A DNA stretch of 64,000 nt, from assembly GCF_017873675.1 (NCBI RefSeq), contig NZ_JAGGKK010000012.1, forward strand, positions 1-64,000. Direction: 5' to 3'. The stretch comes from Virgibacillus litoralis (GTDB lineage Bacteria > Bacillota > Bacilli > Bacillales > Amphibacillaceae). The notes under the pieces are model-generated. The model searched no databases. It saw only the letters and a list, made by a program, of their open reading frames with translations, and was not told where the DNA came from. A program made the translations under genes and the position numbers. This document shows, one piece after another, positions 41,473-50,955 of this stretch; the stretch's first letter is position 1, and every line of letters begins with the position of its first letter.

Positions 41473-42015
41473 CTAAAATACAGAGGAATACTTTTTCCTG
41501 TACTTCTTGTCTTCTTCTTTTTCAATTAAATTCAGTGCTGTGTTCTTTATCTCTTCTTCATTCAATACGTCATACAAATTACTAAGGTTTTTAATAATAT
41601 CGAAGCGAATTAATGTGTAGTTTTTTTCGGAAGGGCAATTATTAAAACGATTAACGAGGTGCTTGATAACCATCTCTTTTTGCTCAGTACCTGCAAGACC
41701 TACCTTCCACATTGATTGCAGACTATGTCTGGCTGTGACAAATTTTTTATCTTCTGTTACTTCCCATACTGCTGAAAAGTCATGTAACATCCTCTTTTCG
41801 GGGTCACTTTTTGCCAAACTGCATAAAAACTGTGCAGCTCTGGCTCTTTGGTGGTTATTAGAATTCGTTAAATCATCCACCAATTGATCCCAAACCTCGT
41901 ATGCCCAGTCCACTTCAACTTTTGTAGCGTCAATAATATTGTTAAAAGCCTCATATTGTAGGTTCTTATCGCCGGATTGTAAATTTTCAAAATAAGTCTG
42001 TATCGTATTATCCAT
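41473..42015 (-). CDS. HEAT-repeat-like protein
   Basis: A 180-aa all-helical protein made of paired helices: LQYEAFNNIIDATKVEVDWAYEVWDQLVDDL, then HQRARAAQFLCSLAKSD, FVTARHSLQSMWKVGLAG and the last pair near IRFDIIKNLSNLYD. This is a HEAT/armadillo-like solenoid, probably a protein-binding scaffold. No catalytic motif was seen. AAGGAGGAA before the ATG. It seems monocistronic, 107 nt before the CBS gene, and could be cotranscribed. Function unknown. Confidence 0.65.
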   Translation of the reverse strand: MDNTIQTYFENLQSGDKNLQYEAFNNIIDATKVEVDWAYEVWDQLVDDLTNSNNHQRARAAQFLCSLAKSDPEKRMLHDFSAVWEVTEDKKFVTARHSLQSMWKVGLAGTEQKEMVIKHLVNRFNNCPSEKNYTLIRFDIIKNLSNLYDVLNEEEIKNTALNLIEKEEDKKYRKKYSSVF

Positions 42016-42308
42016 TTGATTCCTCCTTCAAAATCAAAGTCTGTAACTTAAGTATAGTTGAAAGTTTAGTTAAATTAAAAGTTTAAGATAAGCGTAATTC
42101 TGGATCATCAATTTTTGCACTCTTTAGATTATAAGTATATAATAGTAGTTTCATCAAAATGAATCCATTTTGTTTTCATAGTAATAATAAAGTCACTTTC
42201 GGAGCATATCCCATGTCGATTAAGGATTTAAACATATAGTAAGCTTCAGATTTTTTTCCTTGTTATCATTACCTAACTATGATATTGAAATATTAAAGGA
42301 GGAGCTGC

Positions 42309-43691
42309 ATGGATACAGTGCAAGAAGTTTTAAAAAAGGAAAACCAAATTGCCGAAGATTATGTAAATAAAGTATATAACACAGTTGAAAAACGTAACCC
42401 CAACGAATACGAATTTCTTCAAGCAGTAAAGGAAATATTCGACTCTCTAATCCCTGTATTTGATAAATATCCTAAATATATTAATTACGGCATATTAGAA
42501 AGAATCGTCGAACCGGAACGAGTTATAACATTTAGGGTGCCATGGGTAGATGACCTTGGCACTGTACAGGTAAATCGTGGATTCCGTGTTCAATTCAACA
42601 GTGCAATCGGTCCATATAAAGGTGGTATACGCTTCCATCCTTCTGTGAATACCAGCATTGTTAAATTTTTAGGGTTTGAACAAATTTTCAAAAACTCACT
42701 GACAGGACAGCCAATTGGAGGCGGAAAAGGCGGATCTGACTTTGCCCCTAAGGGTAAATCAGAGATGGAAATAATGCGATTTACACAAAGCTTTACTTCC
42801 GAATTACACCGATATATCGGTCCGGAAATCGATGTGCCAGCAGGCGATATCGGAGTCGGCTCCAGAGAAATTGGCTTCATGTTTGGGCAGTTTAAAAAAT
42901 TAAGCGGTGGCTTTGAAGCAGGCGTATTAACAGGTAAAGGACTTGAATATGGTGGAAGTTTAGCGCGTCGTGAAGCTACTGGCTATGGCACTGTATATTT
43001 TGTTCAGGAAATGATGAAGGACAAAAATCTCGACTTCAACGGAAAAACTGTAGTTGTTTCAGGCTCAGGTAATGTCTCCATTTATGCGATTGAAAAGGCT
43101 ATAGAAGTTGGCGCAAAAGTTGTGGCTTGCAGTGATTCTGATGGCTTTATTTTTGATGAAAATGGAATAAATCTTGATACGATAAAAAGACTGAAGGAAG
43201 ATGCATCAGAACGAATCAGTGAATATGTGAAAGACCATCCTCATGCTCTGTATTCCGAGGATTGCAAGGATATCTGGTCCATCCCATGTGACATTGCTTT
43301 GCCATGTGCGACACAAAATGAAATTGATGAAGAGACTGCAAGAATGCTAGTAGCGAATGGTGTTAGTGTCGTCGGTGAAGGTGCGAACATGCCGTCTACA
43401 TTGGAAGCTATCAATGTATTTCTGGAAAATGATATTCTTTTTGCGCCGTCAAAAGCTGCCAACGCTGGAGGCGTAGCTGTTTCTGCTTTAGAAATGGCAC
43501 AAAATAGCGGGAAACTATCATGGTCATTTGAAGAAGTTGATATTAAGTTAAAAGAAATCATGAAAGATAACTACCGGAAAAGTATGCAAGCTGCAGAGGA
43601 GTTTGGAACACCTGGCAATCTGGTGGCAGGTGCAAATATTGCTGGATTTCTAAAAGTGGCTGATGCTATCGTGGCACACGGTATTACCTAA
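42309..43691 (+). CDS. gdhA: NADP-specific glutamate dehydrogenase
   Basis: A 460-aa hexameric-type glutamate dehydrogenase of the GdhA (approx. 450 aa) class. Substrate residues lie in GPYKGGIRFHPSVN and QPIGGGKGGSDFAPKG (catalytic Lys, about 125-140); the proximal PAGDIGVGSREIG loop (about 178) and the cofactor motif VSGSGNVSIYAIEKA (about 251) follow. It aminates 2-oxoglutarate with NADPH for ammonium assimilation. AAAGGAGGAG 5-6 nt before the ATG. No riboswitch or obvious operator was recognised in the 290-nt upstream gap. Confidence 0.95.
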   Translation: MDTVQEVLKKENQIAEDYVNKVYNTVEKRNPNEYEFLQAVKEIFDSLIPVFDKYPKYINYGILERIVEPERVITFRVPWVDDLGTVQVNRGFRVQFNSAIGPYKGGIRFHPSVNTSIVKFLGFEQIFKNSLTGQPIGGGKGGSDFAPKGKSEMEIMRFTQSFTSELHRYIGPEIDVPAGDIGVGSREIGFMFGQFKKLSGGFEAGVLTGKGLEYGGSLARREATGYGTVYFVQEMMKDKNLDFNGKTVVVSGSGNVSIYAIEKAIEVGAKVVACSDSDGFIFDENGINLDTIKRLKEDASERISEYVKDHPHALYSEDCKDIWSIPCDIALPCATQNEIDEETARMLVANGVSVVGEGANMPSTLEAINVFLENDILFAPSKAANAGGVAVSALEMAQNSGKLSWSFEEVDIKLKEIMKDNYRKSMQAAEEFGTPGNLVAGANIAGFLKVADAIVAHGIT

Positions 43692-43705
43692 TAAAATTAA
43701 CTAGG

Positions 43706-43738
43706 AAGAGGCTGAATTTAAAGTCAGCCTCTTCTTAG
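43706..43738 (+). terminator. Terminator after gdhA
   Basis: AAGAGGCTGA (43706-43715) pairs with TCAGCCTCTT (43724-43733). The T-run is short (CTTAGTT), so it may be moderate in strength. Confidence 0.6.
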
Positions 43739-43750
43739 TTGATAAACCAT

Positions 43751-44221
43751 TTATTTCAATTCTGAAGGATGCTTCATGAAAAATGGTACTGCTTTAACAC
43801 CCGCCATACGAGCGTATGTAAATAATTGACCTTTATGGTGTATCTCATGATCAATTGCATTAGAAAGCCAGAAACTTCCTGGTGCAATATCTTTATTGAA
43901 CTCAACTTCATCTGTTAGTTGTGATTTGGAAAGAGATTTCAGATCCTGCTTGGTTGTTTCCGTATATTTCTTAAGAATTTCCCGTACATCACGCATTGAC
44001 TCATAATCTGATTCCTCTTGCGGAGGAGTGAACTCCCCGTTTTTCACTGTTTTAACAAACATGTCCATCGATGTTGCTATATGAATCGCCAAATCACCTA
44101 GTGACTTCGCATTATCCCAAGGTTTGTACTGAACTTGTTCGTCATCCACTTGTTCCAGCAATTCTTGAACTACTAGCCTATGTTTCAACCAACCATCAAC
44201 AACTTCATCCATTGTACTCAT
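43751..44221 (-). CDS. DinB-family protein
   Basis: A 156-aa four-helix-bundle protein of the DinB/YfiT type. The metal-binding histidines are visible: LGDLAIHIATSMD (His about 47) and NAIDHEIHHKGQLFTYARMAG (DHEIHH, about 128). Proteins of this fold include bacillithiol-dependent S-transferases and other metal-dependent enzymes; the substrate here is unknown. AGGAGGA before the ATG. Convergent with gdhA. Confidence 0.85.
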   Translation of the reverse strand: MSTMDEVVDGWLKHRLVVQELLEQVDDEQVQYKPWDNAKSLGDLAIHIATSMDMFVKTVKNGEFTPPQEESDYESMRDVREILKKYTETTKQDLKSLSKSQLTDEVEFNKDIAPGSFWLSNAIDHEIHHKGQLFTYARMAGVKAVPFFMKHPSELK

Positions 44222-44478
44222 CTATAATCCTCCTATTAAAGTAACTTTTATAAATACTACTACATCTACTATGCTACATTATTTACTAGAATTTCAAATA
44301 AAATGGACCCTGATAGTTCTTATCTTTATGAAAGTACTCCCTATAAGAGAACTCACATCCCAATGTTTCTTTGATATAAGTTTTACACTAATTTGGCTAA
44401 TAATGGCGAGTTTGTGTTTATGAGATTTTTAAAATGGGAATTCTACCTATAAAACAACTCGACAAGGAGTGATTCAGC

Positions 44479-44838
44479 ATGGAAAAAATTCTTTTTATTC
44501 AAACTGGTACCGGAATAGATGTGCATGGCCAGGATGTCACAAAGGCCTCAATTCGTGCAGTTGAAGATGCGATATACGGAAATTCAATGCCAGGGATTGC
44601 GAAGAGCCTTCCTGATCAGCGGATTGAAAATATGAAAGTAAATGTTCGCTTGGCTGTTCCGCTCGACCGTGATAACTTAAACGTTGAAAAAGTAAAAGAT
44701 ATCATTCCATATGGTACGGTAACTGTCGATGTTACAGATGGCGGAATGGCTACTTCGAGTGGAATTATTCTCGAAGATAAACAGGATGACAATGATTTGA
44801 TGTATATCGTCAATGCTGCTGTTGAGGTAGGCTATTAA
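44479..44838 (+). CDS. Lin0512 family protein
   Basis: A 119-aa protein, full length for the Lin0512 family. Landmarks: MEKILFIQTGTGIDVHGQDVTKASIRAVEDAIYGNSMPGI and VNVRLAVPLDRDNLNVEKVKDIIPYGTVTV, ending in DLMYIVNAAVEVGY. No function is known for the family. AAGGAGTG before the ATG, a terminator after it. Monocistronic. Confidence 0.85.
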   Translation: MEKILFIQTGTGIDVHGQDVTKASIRAVEDAIYGNSMPGIAKSLPDQRIENMKVNVRLAVPLDRDNLNVEKVKDIIPYGTVTVDVTDGGMATSSGIILEDKQDDNDLMYIVNAAVEVGY

Positions 44839-44903
44839 AAAGCTGCTGATTAGATTAGGAGACACTTGATACTTGCACAATTTTTACAATTAAATGCACT
44901 GTT

Positions 44904-44940
44904 AAAAAAGGCTTGGTATTTCTACAAGCCTTTTTTCTTT
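44904..44940 (+). terminator. Terminator after the Lin0512 gene
   Basis: AAAAAAGGCTTG (44904-44915) pairs with CAAGCCTTTTTT (44925-44936). Confidence 0.8.
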
Positions 44941-44974
44941 CTAATAGCTGTACGTCATTTGCTTCCAGATATTT

Positions 44975-45156
44975 AGCGGACACAGGAGCTGCTATTTCGG
45001 TAAAAAAGGGCTTTTTGAGGAATACGCGGACACAGGTGCACTTATTTAACATATATCCAAATGAAATAATGGTGATTCCAGCAAATAAGGTATCTGGTGT
45101 CCGCCTAAACCCTAATATTGCTTGTTTTCCATAAAATAAGGTCCCTCATGTCCGCC
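44975..45156. repeat. Cluster of four GCGGACAC-type repeats, two direct and two inverted
   Basis: AGCGGACACAGGAGCTGCTATT (44975; 22 nt, split here as AGCGGACACAGG + AGCTGCTATT), GCGGACACAGGTGCACTTATT (45026; GCGGACACAGG + TGCACTTATT), then the inverted AAATAAGGTATCTGGTGTCC plus GCC (ending 45105) and AAATAAGGTCCCTCATGTCC plus GCC (ending 45156). Units of about 22-25 bp face each other and could form a cruciform. The rest of 44839-45588 is AT-rich with no gene recognised. Confidence 0.7.
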
Positions 45157-45588
45157 AAAGTTGCTTCAGGCATTTCCTCGCTACCCTTTTGCTTTCATTC
45201 AACAATAACAATAGGGGTACCAACAATTAATCTACTATAAGTCGTTTAACCTATATATACAGTCTTTCTCATGGTTATACGACATTTTATGTTGTTTGTA
45301 TTATTTTTTTCAAAAATAATACTTTGTGTAACTATATTCGATTTTCAGGACAAAGAAGTGGCAATAAAATATCGACAATTTTGTGTAAATTTAAAGATAC
45401 TGAGTTAATCGCTGTGATGGCTGATTTTCATGATGTCTTGGCTGAATTGGCAGTATATCCTAAAAACGGAAGTGATTGAGGCAAAAGTTACTTCGCAATT
45501 TATAATAATTACGTATTTGAAAATGAACGTTCTTAACATATTATCCTGTTATTATTTGTCTTTAGTTATGTCCCAGGCTTTTTCGTTA

Positions 45589-47109
45589 TTACTGGAATTC
45601 ATGCTTTGCCAATGTTGTTGCAATTGAATCCTCAATGGAAGTATCCGAATTGCCTAGATAATTGTTAAGCATAATGGAAAACACCAATTCTGTTCCATCC
45701 TGTGACGTGACATAGCCGGAAAGTGTTGAAACACCTGTTAATGAGCCGGTCTTGGCTACAACATTATCCTGGGCCGGCGATGACGTCATACGATACCTGA
45801 GTGTGCCACCAACAAGACGTTCTGGTGCTCCAGCAACTGGCAGGGAGTGTTCAAATGCCGGGAACCAGCTCTTGTCCTGAACTGCAGCCAAAAACTTGGT
45901 AAGTTCATTGCTCGGAATCATGTTTTTATGGGACATACCTGATCCGTCCCGCAAAAGGATTGTATCACGGTCTACGCCAAGATCAGCTGCCACATCTTCA
46001 ATGACATCGATCCCTTTATCCCAGCTTCCTTCGCCATGTACCACTTTCCCCATTTCTTTTGCTAGAATTTCACCATGTCCGTTGTTGCTCAATTTCATGA
46101 ACGGAATAAAGAGCTCTTCCAAAGTCATCGATTTTCTTGAAGCAAGAACAGTTGCATCCTTAGGCGCTACACCTTTTGTCACATCCGAATTGCCTGTCAG
46201 TTTAATCCCATTTTCCTCAAGCGATTTTTTAAATACATCAAGTGCATATCCTGTCGGCTCCCAAACAGAAACCCATGATCTGGAGCGTGTCCCGTCAACA
46301 GGAATGGTGCCCTCAATTAAGATGTCATTTGTCCCGTGCTGCCGTTCAATAGAAATGTCCTTTTTTTCGCCAGCCGGGACTGTTTTGGCTTCATTGACAA
46401 TCGTGACATAGTCGGTCGCAGGCGTAACGCTGACGTCAGGTTTACTACCAGCTTTATCAGCCGGATAAACCTCAACAATTACCGTTCCCGCATCATAATC
46501 TTCATTTGGCGATAAGGACAGTGCTGAAACCTGTGCACCCGTGTAATAAGGTTCATCAGACCAGTTTAGGTCCAGTGACAGGCGGACATCATCATACCAG
46601 CTATCATCACCCACTAAATCGCCCTGAATGACATTGATACCTTGATCTTTTAATTCTTTTGCAAATTGATCCAGATCACCTTTCATCAGTGTCGGATCAC
46701 CTTTTCCTTTCAGGTATAAATTCCCCTGAAGGGCATTTCCATTGATATTACCATCCGTCAGCATCTCTGTGGTAAATCGATAATCTGGCCCCAATGTCTC
46801 CATAGCTGCCGCACCTGTCAATAGCTTCATATTAGATGCCGGATGAAGGCGTTCGTCACCAGAACGCGCATAGAGTTGTTCACCAGTATTAGCTTCCCGA
46901 ACACTGACACTTGTACTTGTGCCTTCCAGACTTTCGTGACGGAGAATTTCGTCAAGCTTGTCCGCTAACTGATCATTCTCATTTACTGTTTCTGCCGTAT
47001 CTTCAGATGCTGTTACAAAGGGCTTTTCCTGACTGGCAAATAGTATAACAACAACCATTGCCAGAAGGAAAAACAGAAATAACTGCTTAATATACCCCTT
47101 TGTGATCAT
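45589..47109 (-). CDS. dacB: D-alanyl-D-alanine carboxypeptidase/endopeptidase (PBP4 type)
   Basis: A 506-aa S13-family penicillin-binding protein. It has an N-terminal membrane anchor or signal (residues 7-27), the nucleophile SxxK as ASNMK (about 93), an inserted middle domain (about 140-330), the DGSGMSHKN segment with SxN-type residues (about 395) and KTG in VVAKTGSLTGV (about 453). It removes the terminal D-Ala or cuts cross-links in peptidoglycan outside the membrane. RBS AAGGATGTG. The symbol follows PBP4 usage; note that DacB in B. subtilis is a different (PBP5*) protein. Confidence 0.85.
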   Translation of the reverse strand: MITKGYIKQLFLFFLLAMVVVILFASQEKPFVTASEDTAETVNENDQLADKLDEILRHESLEGTSTSVSVREANTGEQLYARSGDERLHPASNMKLLTGAAAMETLGPDYRFTTEMLTDGNINGNALQGNLYLKGKGDPTLMKGDLDQFAKELKDQGINVIQGDLVGDDSWYDDVRLSLDLNWSDEPYYTGAQVSALSLSPNEDYDAGTVIVEVYPADKAGSKPDVSVTPATDYVTIVNEAKTVPAGEKKDISIERQHGTNDILIEGTIPVDGTRSRSWVSVWEPTGYALDVFKKSLEENGIKLTGNSDVTKGVAPKDATVLASRKSMTLEELFIPFMKLSNNGHGEILAKEMGKVVHGEGSWDKGIDVIEDVAADLGVDRDTILLRDGSGMSHKNMIPSNELTKFLAAVQDKSWFPAFEHSLPVAGAPERLVGGTLRYRMTSSPAQDNVVAKTGSLTGVSTLSGYVTSQDGTELVFSIMLNNYLGNSDTSIEDSIATTLAKHEFQ

Positions 47110-47276
47110 AAAATATTCACATCCTTTTAACTTATTTGAATATTTTCAATTATACTAAAATATTATCTTAATTTAACCCTGTTTCCCCAAAATCATTCCT
47201 TTCACCTATGTTCAGTAAAAATATAGTAAATATTATCCAGTTATAATTAACTGTGTTAGAAAACTTAGCAACTTAA

Positions 47277-47307
47277 AAACCCCTTCCTGAATATTTTCAG
47301 GAAGGGG
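47277..47307 (-). terminator. Terminator of the sugar transport operon
   Basis: CCCCTTCCTGAA and TTCAGGAAGGGG enclose a 5-nt loop; the minus strand continues TTTTTAAG. Confidence 0.85.
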
Positions 47308-47344
47308 CTACTTAACTAGACTATTTAAATATTAAACTGCGCGC

Positions 47345-48379
47345 TTAAATCTTTACAACACTATTCTTCTCTGCGGCTTCCAGAATACCGAGGACCACTT
47401 TGAGTGATGACAGTGCATCCTGGCCAGTTACAAGCGGCTCCTCATCAAGGCGGACACAATCAATAAATGCGTCGATAACCCCTGTATTTGTCTGGTTATC
47501 ATTCGTTTGGATGGTTTCAAGCTGATAATTTATCTGTTCACCATCTTTGGTAATCACCTCAATTTGATACTCAGGATTATGATAAATTTTCAGCATTCCT
47601 TTTTCACAATAGATGATTGTGCTATTGTCTTCCTCACCATAATAAGTCCAGGAAAAAGCTGCTGTACCTAGTCGGCCCTGTTTTGTCTTCAAGCTGGAAA
47701 CAATGTTGTCACAAACTTCAATCGGTTTACCGTTCTCATCAACCTTATCAAGTGCTCCTTGAAAAGCGCTGACTTGTTCGATTTCATCATCCAATAGGTA
47801 ATGGATCAGGTCCAGCTTATGAATACCTAAATCACCTGCAACACCGAAGCCTGAGCGGTCTTTTTTGAAGAACCATGTTGAGTTTGTTTTATTTACACCC
47901 CAATGCTCTGGCCCCTGATGCCCAAAAGTAGTTCTAAATGTGAGAACTTTACCAAGTTCACCATTGTTGAGTATTTCCTTGGCTTTTTGGTGGGCGCGGG
48001 TAAATCGCTGATTGTGGTCCACCATTAACTTTTTCCCGGATTTCCTTTGGGCCTCGACCACTTCATTTGCATGATCGATTGTAAGGGAGATAGGCTTCTC
48101 ACATAAGACATGCTTGCCACTAAGCAATGCTTTGGTTGAAAAAACGTGATGATTTTCATTTGAAGAACTGTCACTAATAACCTGTACTGAGGGGTCTGCT
48201 AACAATTCATCAACGGTTGCTGCAACGCTTCCGTCAAACAGCTCCGCTAATTCCGCTGAACGCTCCGGGTTTCTATCATAAAAAACAATTTCACTTACAT
48301 ATGGGTTTGCCTTATACTCTGGTGCATGACGAAACTTAGCGATTGAACCACATCCGATAATACCTGCTTTTATATTCAA
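47345..48379 (-). CDS. Gfo/Idh/MocA family oxidoreductase
   Basis: A 344-aa NAD(P)-dependent sugar/inositol dehydrogenase-type enzyme. The Rossmann motif is AGIIGCGSIAKFRHAPEY (about 5-22). The family's EKP is in GKHVLCEKPISLT (about 93-105). The HKLDLIHYL segment (about 185; the HxxD dyad GDLGIHKLDLIHY) carries the catalytic His. It probably oxidises the imported sugar or a derivative. TTG start with GGAGGCGG. Last gene of the four-gene importer operon, 11 nt after the permease. Substrate unknown. Confidence 0.85.
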   Translation of the reverse strand: MNIKAGIIGCGSIAKFRHAPEYKANPYVSEIVFYDRNPERSAELAELFDGSVAATVDELLADPSVQVISDSSSNENHHVFSTKALLSGKHVLCEKPISLTIDHANEVVEAQRKSGKKLMVDHNQRFTRAHQKAKEILNNGELGKVLTFRTTFGHQGPEHWGVNKTNSTWFFKKDRSGFGVAGDLGIHKLDLIHYLLDDEIEQVSAFQGALDKVDENGKPIEVCDNIVSSLKTKQGRLGTAAFSWTYYGEEDNSTIIYCEKGMLKIYHNPEYQIEVITKDGEQINYQLETIQTNDNQTNTGVIDAFIDCVRLDEEPLVTGQDALSSLKVVLGILEAAEKNSVVKI

Positions 48380-48390
48380 ATGACCGCCTC

Positions 48391-49371
48391 CTATTCTCTC
48401 TTTTGAAATACTACTGCTATAATTATAATTAAACCTTTTACTAGTCCTTGAAGGTGTGGAGAAACATTCATCAAGTTCATTGTATTATTGAGAATGCCCA
48501 GAATCAGCACACCAAAAAATGTTCCAATGATTTTTCCCTTGCCTCCGGTCATTCGAGTTCCACCGATGATAACTGCAGCGATAGCATCTAATTCATAGAG
48601 CATGCCAGAACTTGATGATGAAATTGAATTCAGACGTGACGTTTCAATTATTGCTGCCACGCTGACAAGTAAACCTGCTAGACTGTATACGCCAAGCTTT
48701 ACACGATCAACACGAATTGCTGATAAAACAGCTGCTTTCTCATTACTGCCAATAGCATATACATAACGTCCGAACCGTGTTTTATGCATTAAAATATATA
48801 TAAGTGCCGTCATAATAAGGAATATAATAATCGGGTAATCAATCATCCACAAATCTGAATTCGCGATAGCTGTAAATCCGGATACTTCCCCGGACATGCT
48901 TCCACCATCGGCAATATATAATGCAATGGAACGAGCTGCCGCCATCATCCCAAGCGTGGCAATGAATGAGGCAATTTTTCCCTTGGCGACCATTAACCCA
49001 TTGAGTAGTCCTGCGAATGATCCAACTATAAAGGCAGTCAATACAGCCACAAAAATACTGCCTGATGCATTTAATGCTATTACCGTAATCACACCAACTA
49101 GTGCCAGGACGGAACCAACTGATAAGTCAATACCTCCTGATAGCATAACAACGGTCATCCCTAATGCAATAATTCCGATAATCGAAACATGCATTAGTAT
49201 ATTCAACTGGTTATTGATGTCCAAAAACCTTGGGCTCATTATCGATGCAGCTATAAATATAATCAGGAATGCAATTATTACACTGTATTCCGACCATAAC
49301 CAGGAAAGCCGACTTGGTGTATTCGATGGACTTGTTTGATGATTGGTTTCTTTTCGTTCTGTATTAGCCAA
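48391..49371 (-). CDS. Sugar ABC transporter permease (RbsC-like)
   Basis: A 326-aa membrane protein of the BPD_transp_2 (ribose/xylose/inositol) permease family, about 9-10 helices. Landmarks: GMTVVMLSGGIDLSVGSVLALVG (about 77-99), GLLNGLMVAKGKIASFIATLGMM (about 121) and AAVIIGGTRMTGGKGKIIGTFFG (about 264). It forms the membrane channel with the ATPase encoded just upstream, overlapping it by 8 nt. TTG start with GGGAGGTCG inside the upstream gene. Confidence 0.9.
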   Translation of the reverse strand: MANTERKETNHQTSPSNTPSRLSWLWSEYSVIIAFLIIFIAASIMSPRFLDINNQLNILMHVSIIGIIALGMTVVMLSGGIDLSVGSVLALVGVITVIALNASGSIFVAVLTAFIVGSFAGLLNGLMVAKGKIASFIATLGMMAAARSIALYIADGGSMSGEVSGFTAIANSDLWMIDYPIIIFLIMTALIYILMHKTRFGRYVYAIGSNEKAAVLSAIRVDRVKLGVYSLAGLLVSVAAIIETSRLNSISSSSSGMLYELDAIAAVIIGGTRMTGGKGKIIGTFFGVLILGILNNTMNLMNVSPHLQGLVKGLIIIIAVVFQKRE

Positions 49372-50878
49372 TTGTTACGACCTCCCTTTTCGAGCCAGTT
49401 GCATAACTCATGATTTCATCTTCTGTTGCTTCTTCTCCTTTAAATTCCGCAGTGATTTCACCTTGGTACATGACATGTATATTATGACAAACCTTTAATA
49501 GTTCAGGTGCCTCCGAGGATAATATAATAACGCCTTTTCCTTGTTCAGCTAAATCTATAATATGCTGATAAATCTCCCGCTTAGCCCCTACGTCGATACC
49601 TTGGGTAGGGTTATCGAAAATAATAATATCAGTATTCACCTCTAGCCATTTGGCTATTATAACCTTTTGCTGGTTACCACCGCTTAGCTTGTCAATTGTT
49701 ACTCCTGGATTAGCTACTTTGATATTTAATTTGTCTTTATAATATTGAAACTTACTCTTCTCCACTTTTTCCTGGATAAAGCCTGTTTTTTCAAAATGTG
49801 CCATAGAGGATAAGCTCATATTATGAACCACACTTAAATCTTTAATAATTGCATTTTCCTTCCGATCTTTTGGGACAAGGCCCAATCCCGCCTTTAATGC
49901 ATCTTTTGGATGACTTATATTTACCACCTGGCCGTTTATCTTTATTTCACCGGTGTATTTTTTGCGATAACCAAACAGACTTTCAAACAACTCTGTTCTG
50001 CCGTCGCCAGCTAACCCTGTGAAACCGGCAATCTCACCTTTTTGAACAGTAAAACTAATATTCTTAAAGAAATCTTTATCTGTTAAGTTGTTCACTTCTA
50101 ATGCTTCCGGCCCAAAATCATGATCTTGTACAAACCGGTCCTCAGATACTGATTTTCCTACCATCAGGTTGGTGATTGTATCCAGGTTTTCATTTTCCAT
50201 ACTTCCACTGCCCACCAATTCCCCGTCACGAAGTACTGTATAGCGATCACAAACTTCTTTTATTTCTTTCAGTTTGTGGGAAATATAAATAATTGAAACA
50301 CCTGATTTTTTTAGATTTTTCATGAGTTCGAACAACCGATCAACTTCATGTTCTGCTAATGCTGATGTTGGTTCATCCATAATAATAAGTGTGGAATTAT
50401 GTAGTAGAGCCTTTGAAATTTCTATTAATTGTTTATACGAGGTATCCAGATTTCGTACATACTCTTTCGGATTAATGTCAACACCTAACTTGGCAAGTAC
50501 ATCTCTTGTTTGATCGCACATTTCTTCTACTTTTACAAAACCCATTTTATTGCGAAGTTCTGACCCCAGAAACATATTTTCATAAACTCTGAGATCTGAG
50601 ACCACGTTAAGTTCCTGATGAATAAAACTTATCCCTTGGTGCTGCGATACAATAGGGTTGGTCATTTTAACGGCATTTCCATTCATCTGTATAGTGCCAT
50701 TGTCAGGTTGATGAACTCCTCCCAAAATGTTCATTAAGGTTGATTTACCGGCGCCATTTTCTCCAAGCAATGCATGTATCTCACCGTGCTCCACTTGTAA
50801 TGAAACGTCCTTTAATACAGGGACGTTGTTGAATGATTTTTTGATGTTTTTCATGGTCATGAAAGGATTTGCAGACAT
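49364..50878 (-). CDS. Sugar ABC transporter ATP-binding protein (RbsA-like)
   Basis: A 504-aa protein with two ABC cassettes in tandem. The first has Walker A GENGAGKST (about 38) and Walker B LIIMDEPTSAL (about 163). The second has a degenerate Walker A (GLAGDGRTE, about 285) and the signature LSGGNQQKVIIAKWL (about 396). This asymmetry is normal for RbsA/MglA-type ATPases, which power import of ribose-like sugars. Stop overlaps the permease start. Upstream is the binding protein. Confidence 0.9.
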   Translation of the reverse strand: MSANPFMTMKNIKKSFNNVPVLKDVSLQVEHGEIHALLGENGAGKSTLMNILGGVHQPDNGTIQMNGNAVKMTNPIVSQHQGISFIHQELNVVSDLRVYENMFLGSELRNKMGFVKVEEMCDQTRDVLAKLGVDINPKEYVRNLDTSYKQLIEISKALLHNSTLIIMDEPTSALAEHEVDRLFELMKNLKKSGVSIIYISHKLKEIKEVCDRYTVLRDGELVGSGSMENENLDTITNLMVGKSVSEDRFVQDHDFGPEALEVNNLTDKDFFKNISFTVQKGEIAGFTGLAGDGRTELFESLFGYRKKYTGEIKINGQVVNISHPKDALKAGLGLVPKDRKENAIIKDLSVVHNMSLSSMAHFEKTGFIQEKVEKSKFQYYKDKLNIKVANPGVTIDKLSGGNQQKVIIAKWLEVNTDIIIFDNPTQGIDVGAKREIYQHIIDLAEQGKGVIILSSEAPELLKVCHNIHVMYQGEITAEFKGEEATEDEIMSYATGSKREVVTIG

Positions 50879-50955
50879 GTATAATTCTCTCCTTTTATAG
50901 GAAAAGAGGAAATACAGTAGTGGTTTTCACACATACTGTATTTCCTAATATTTTA

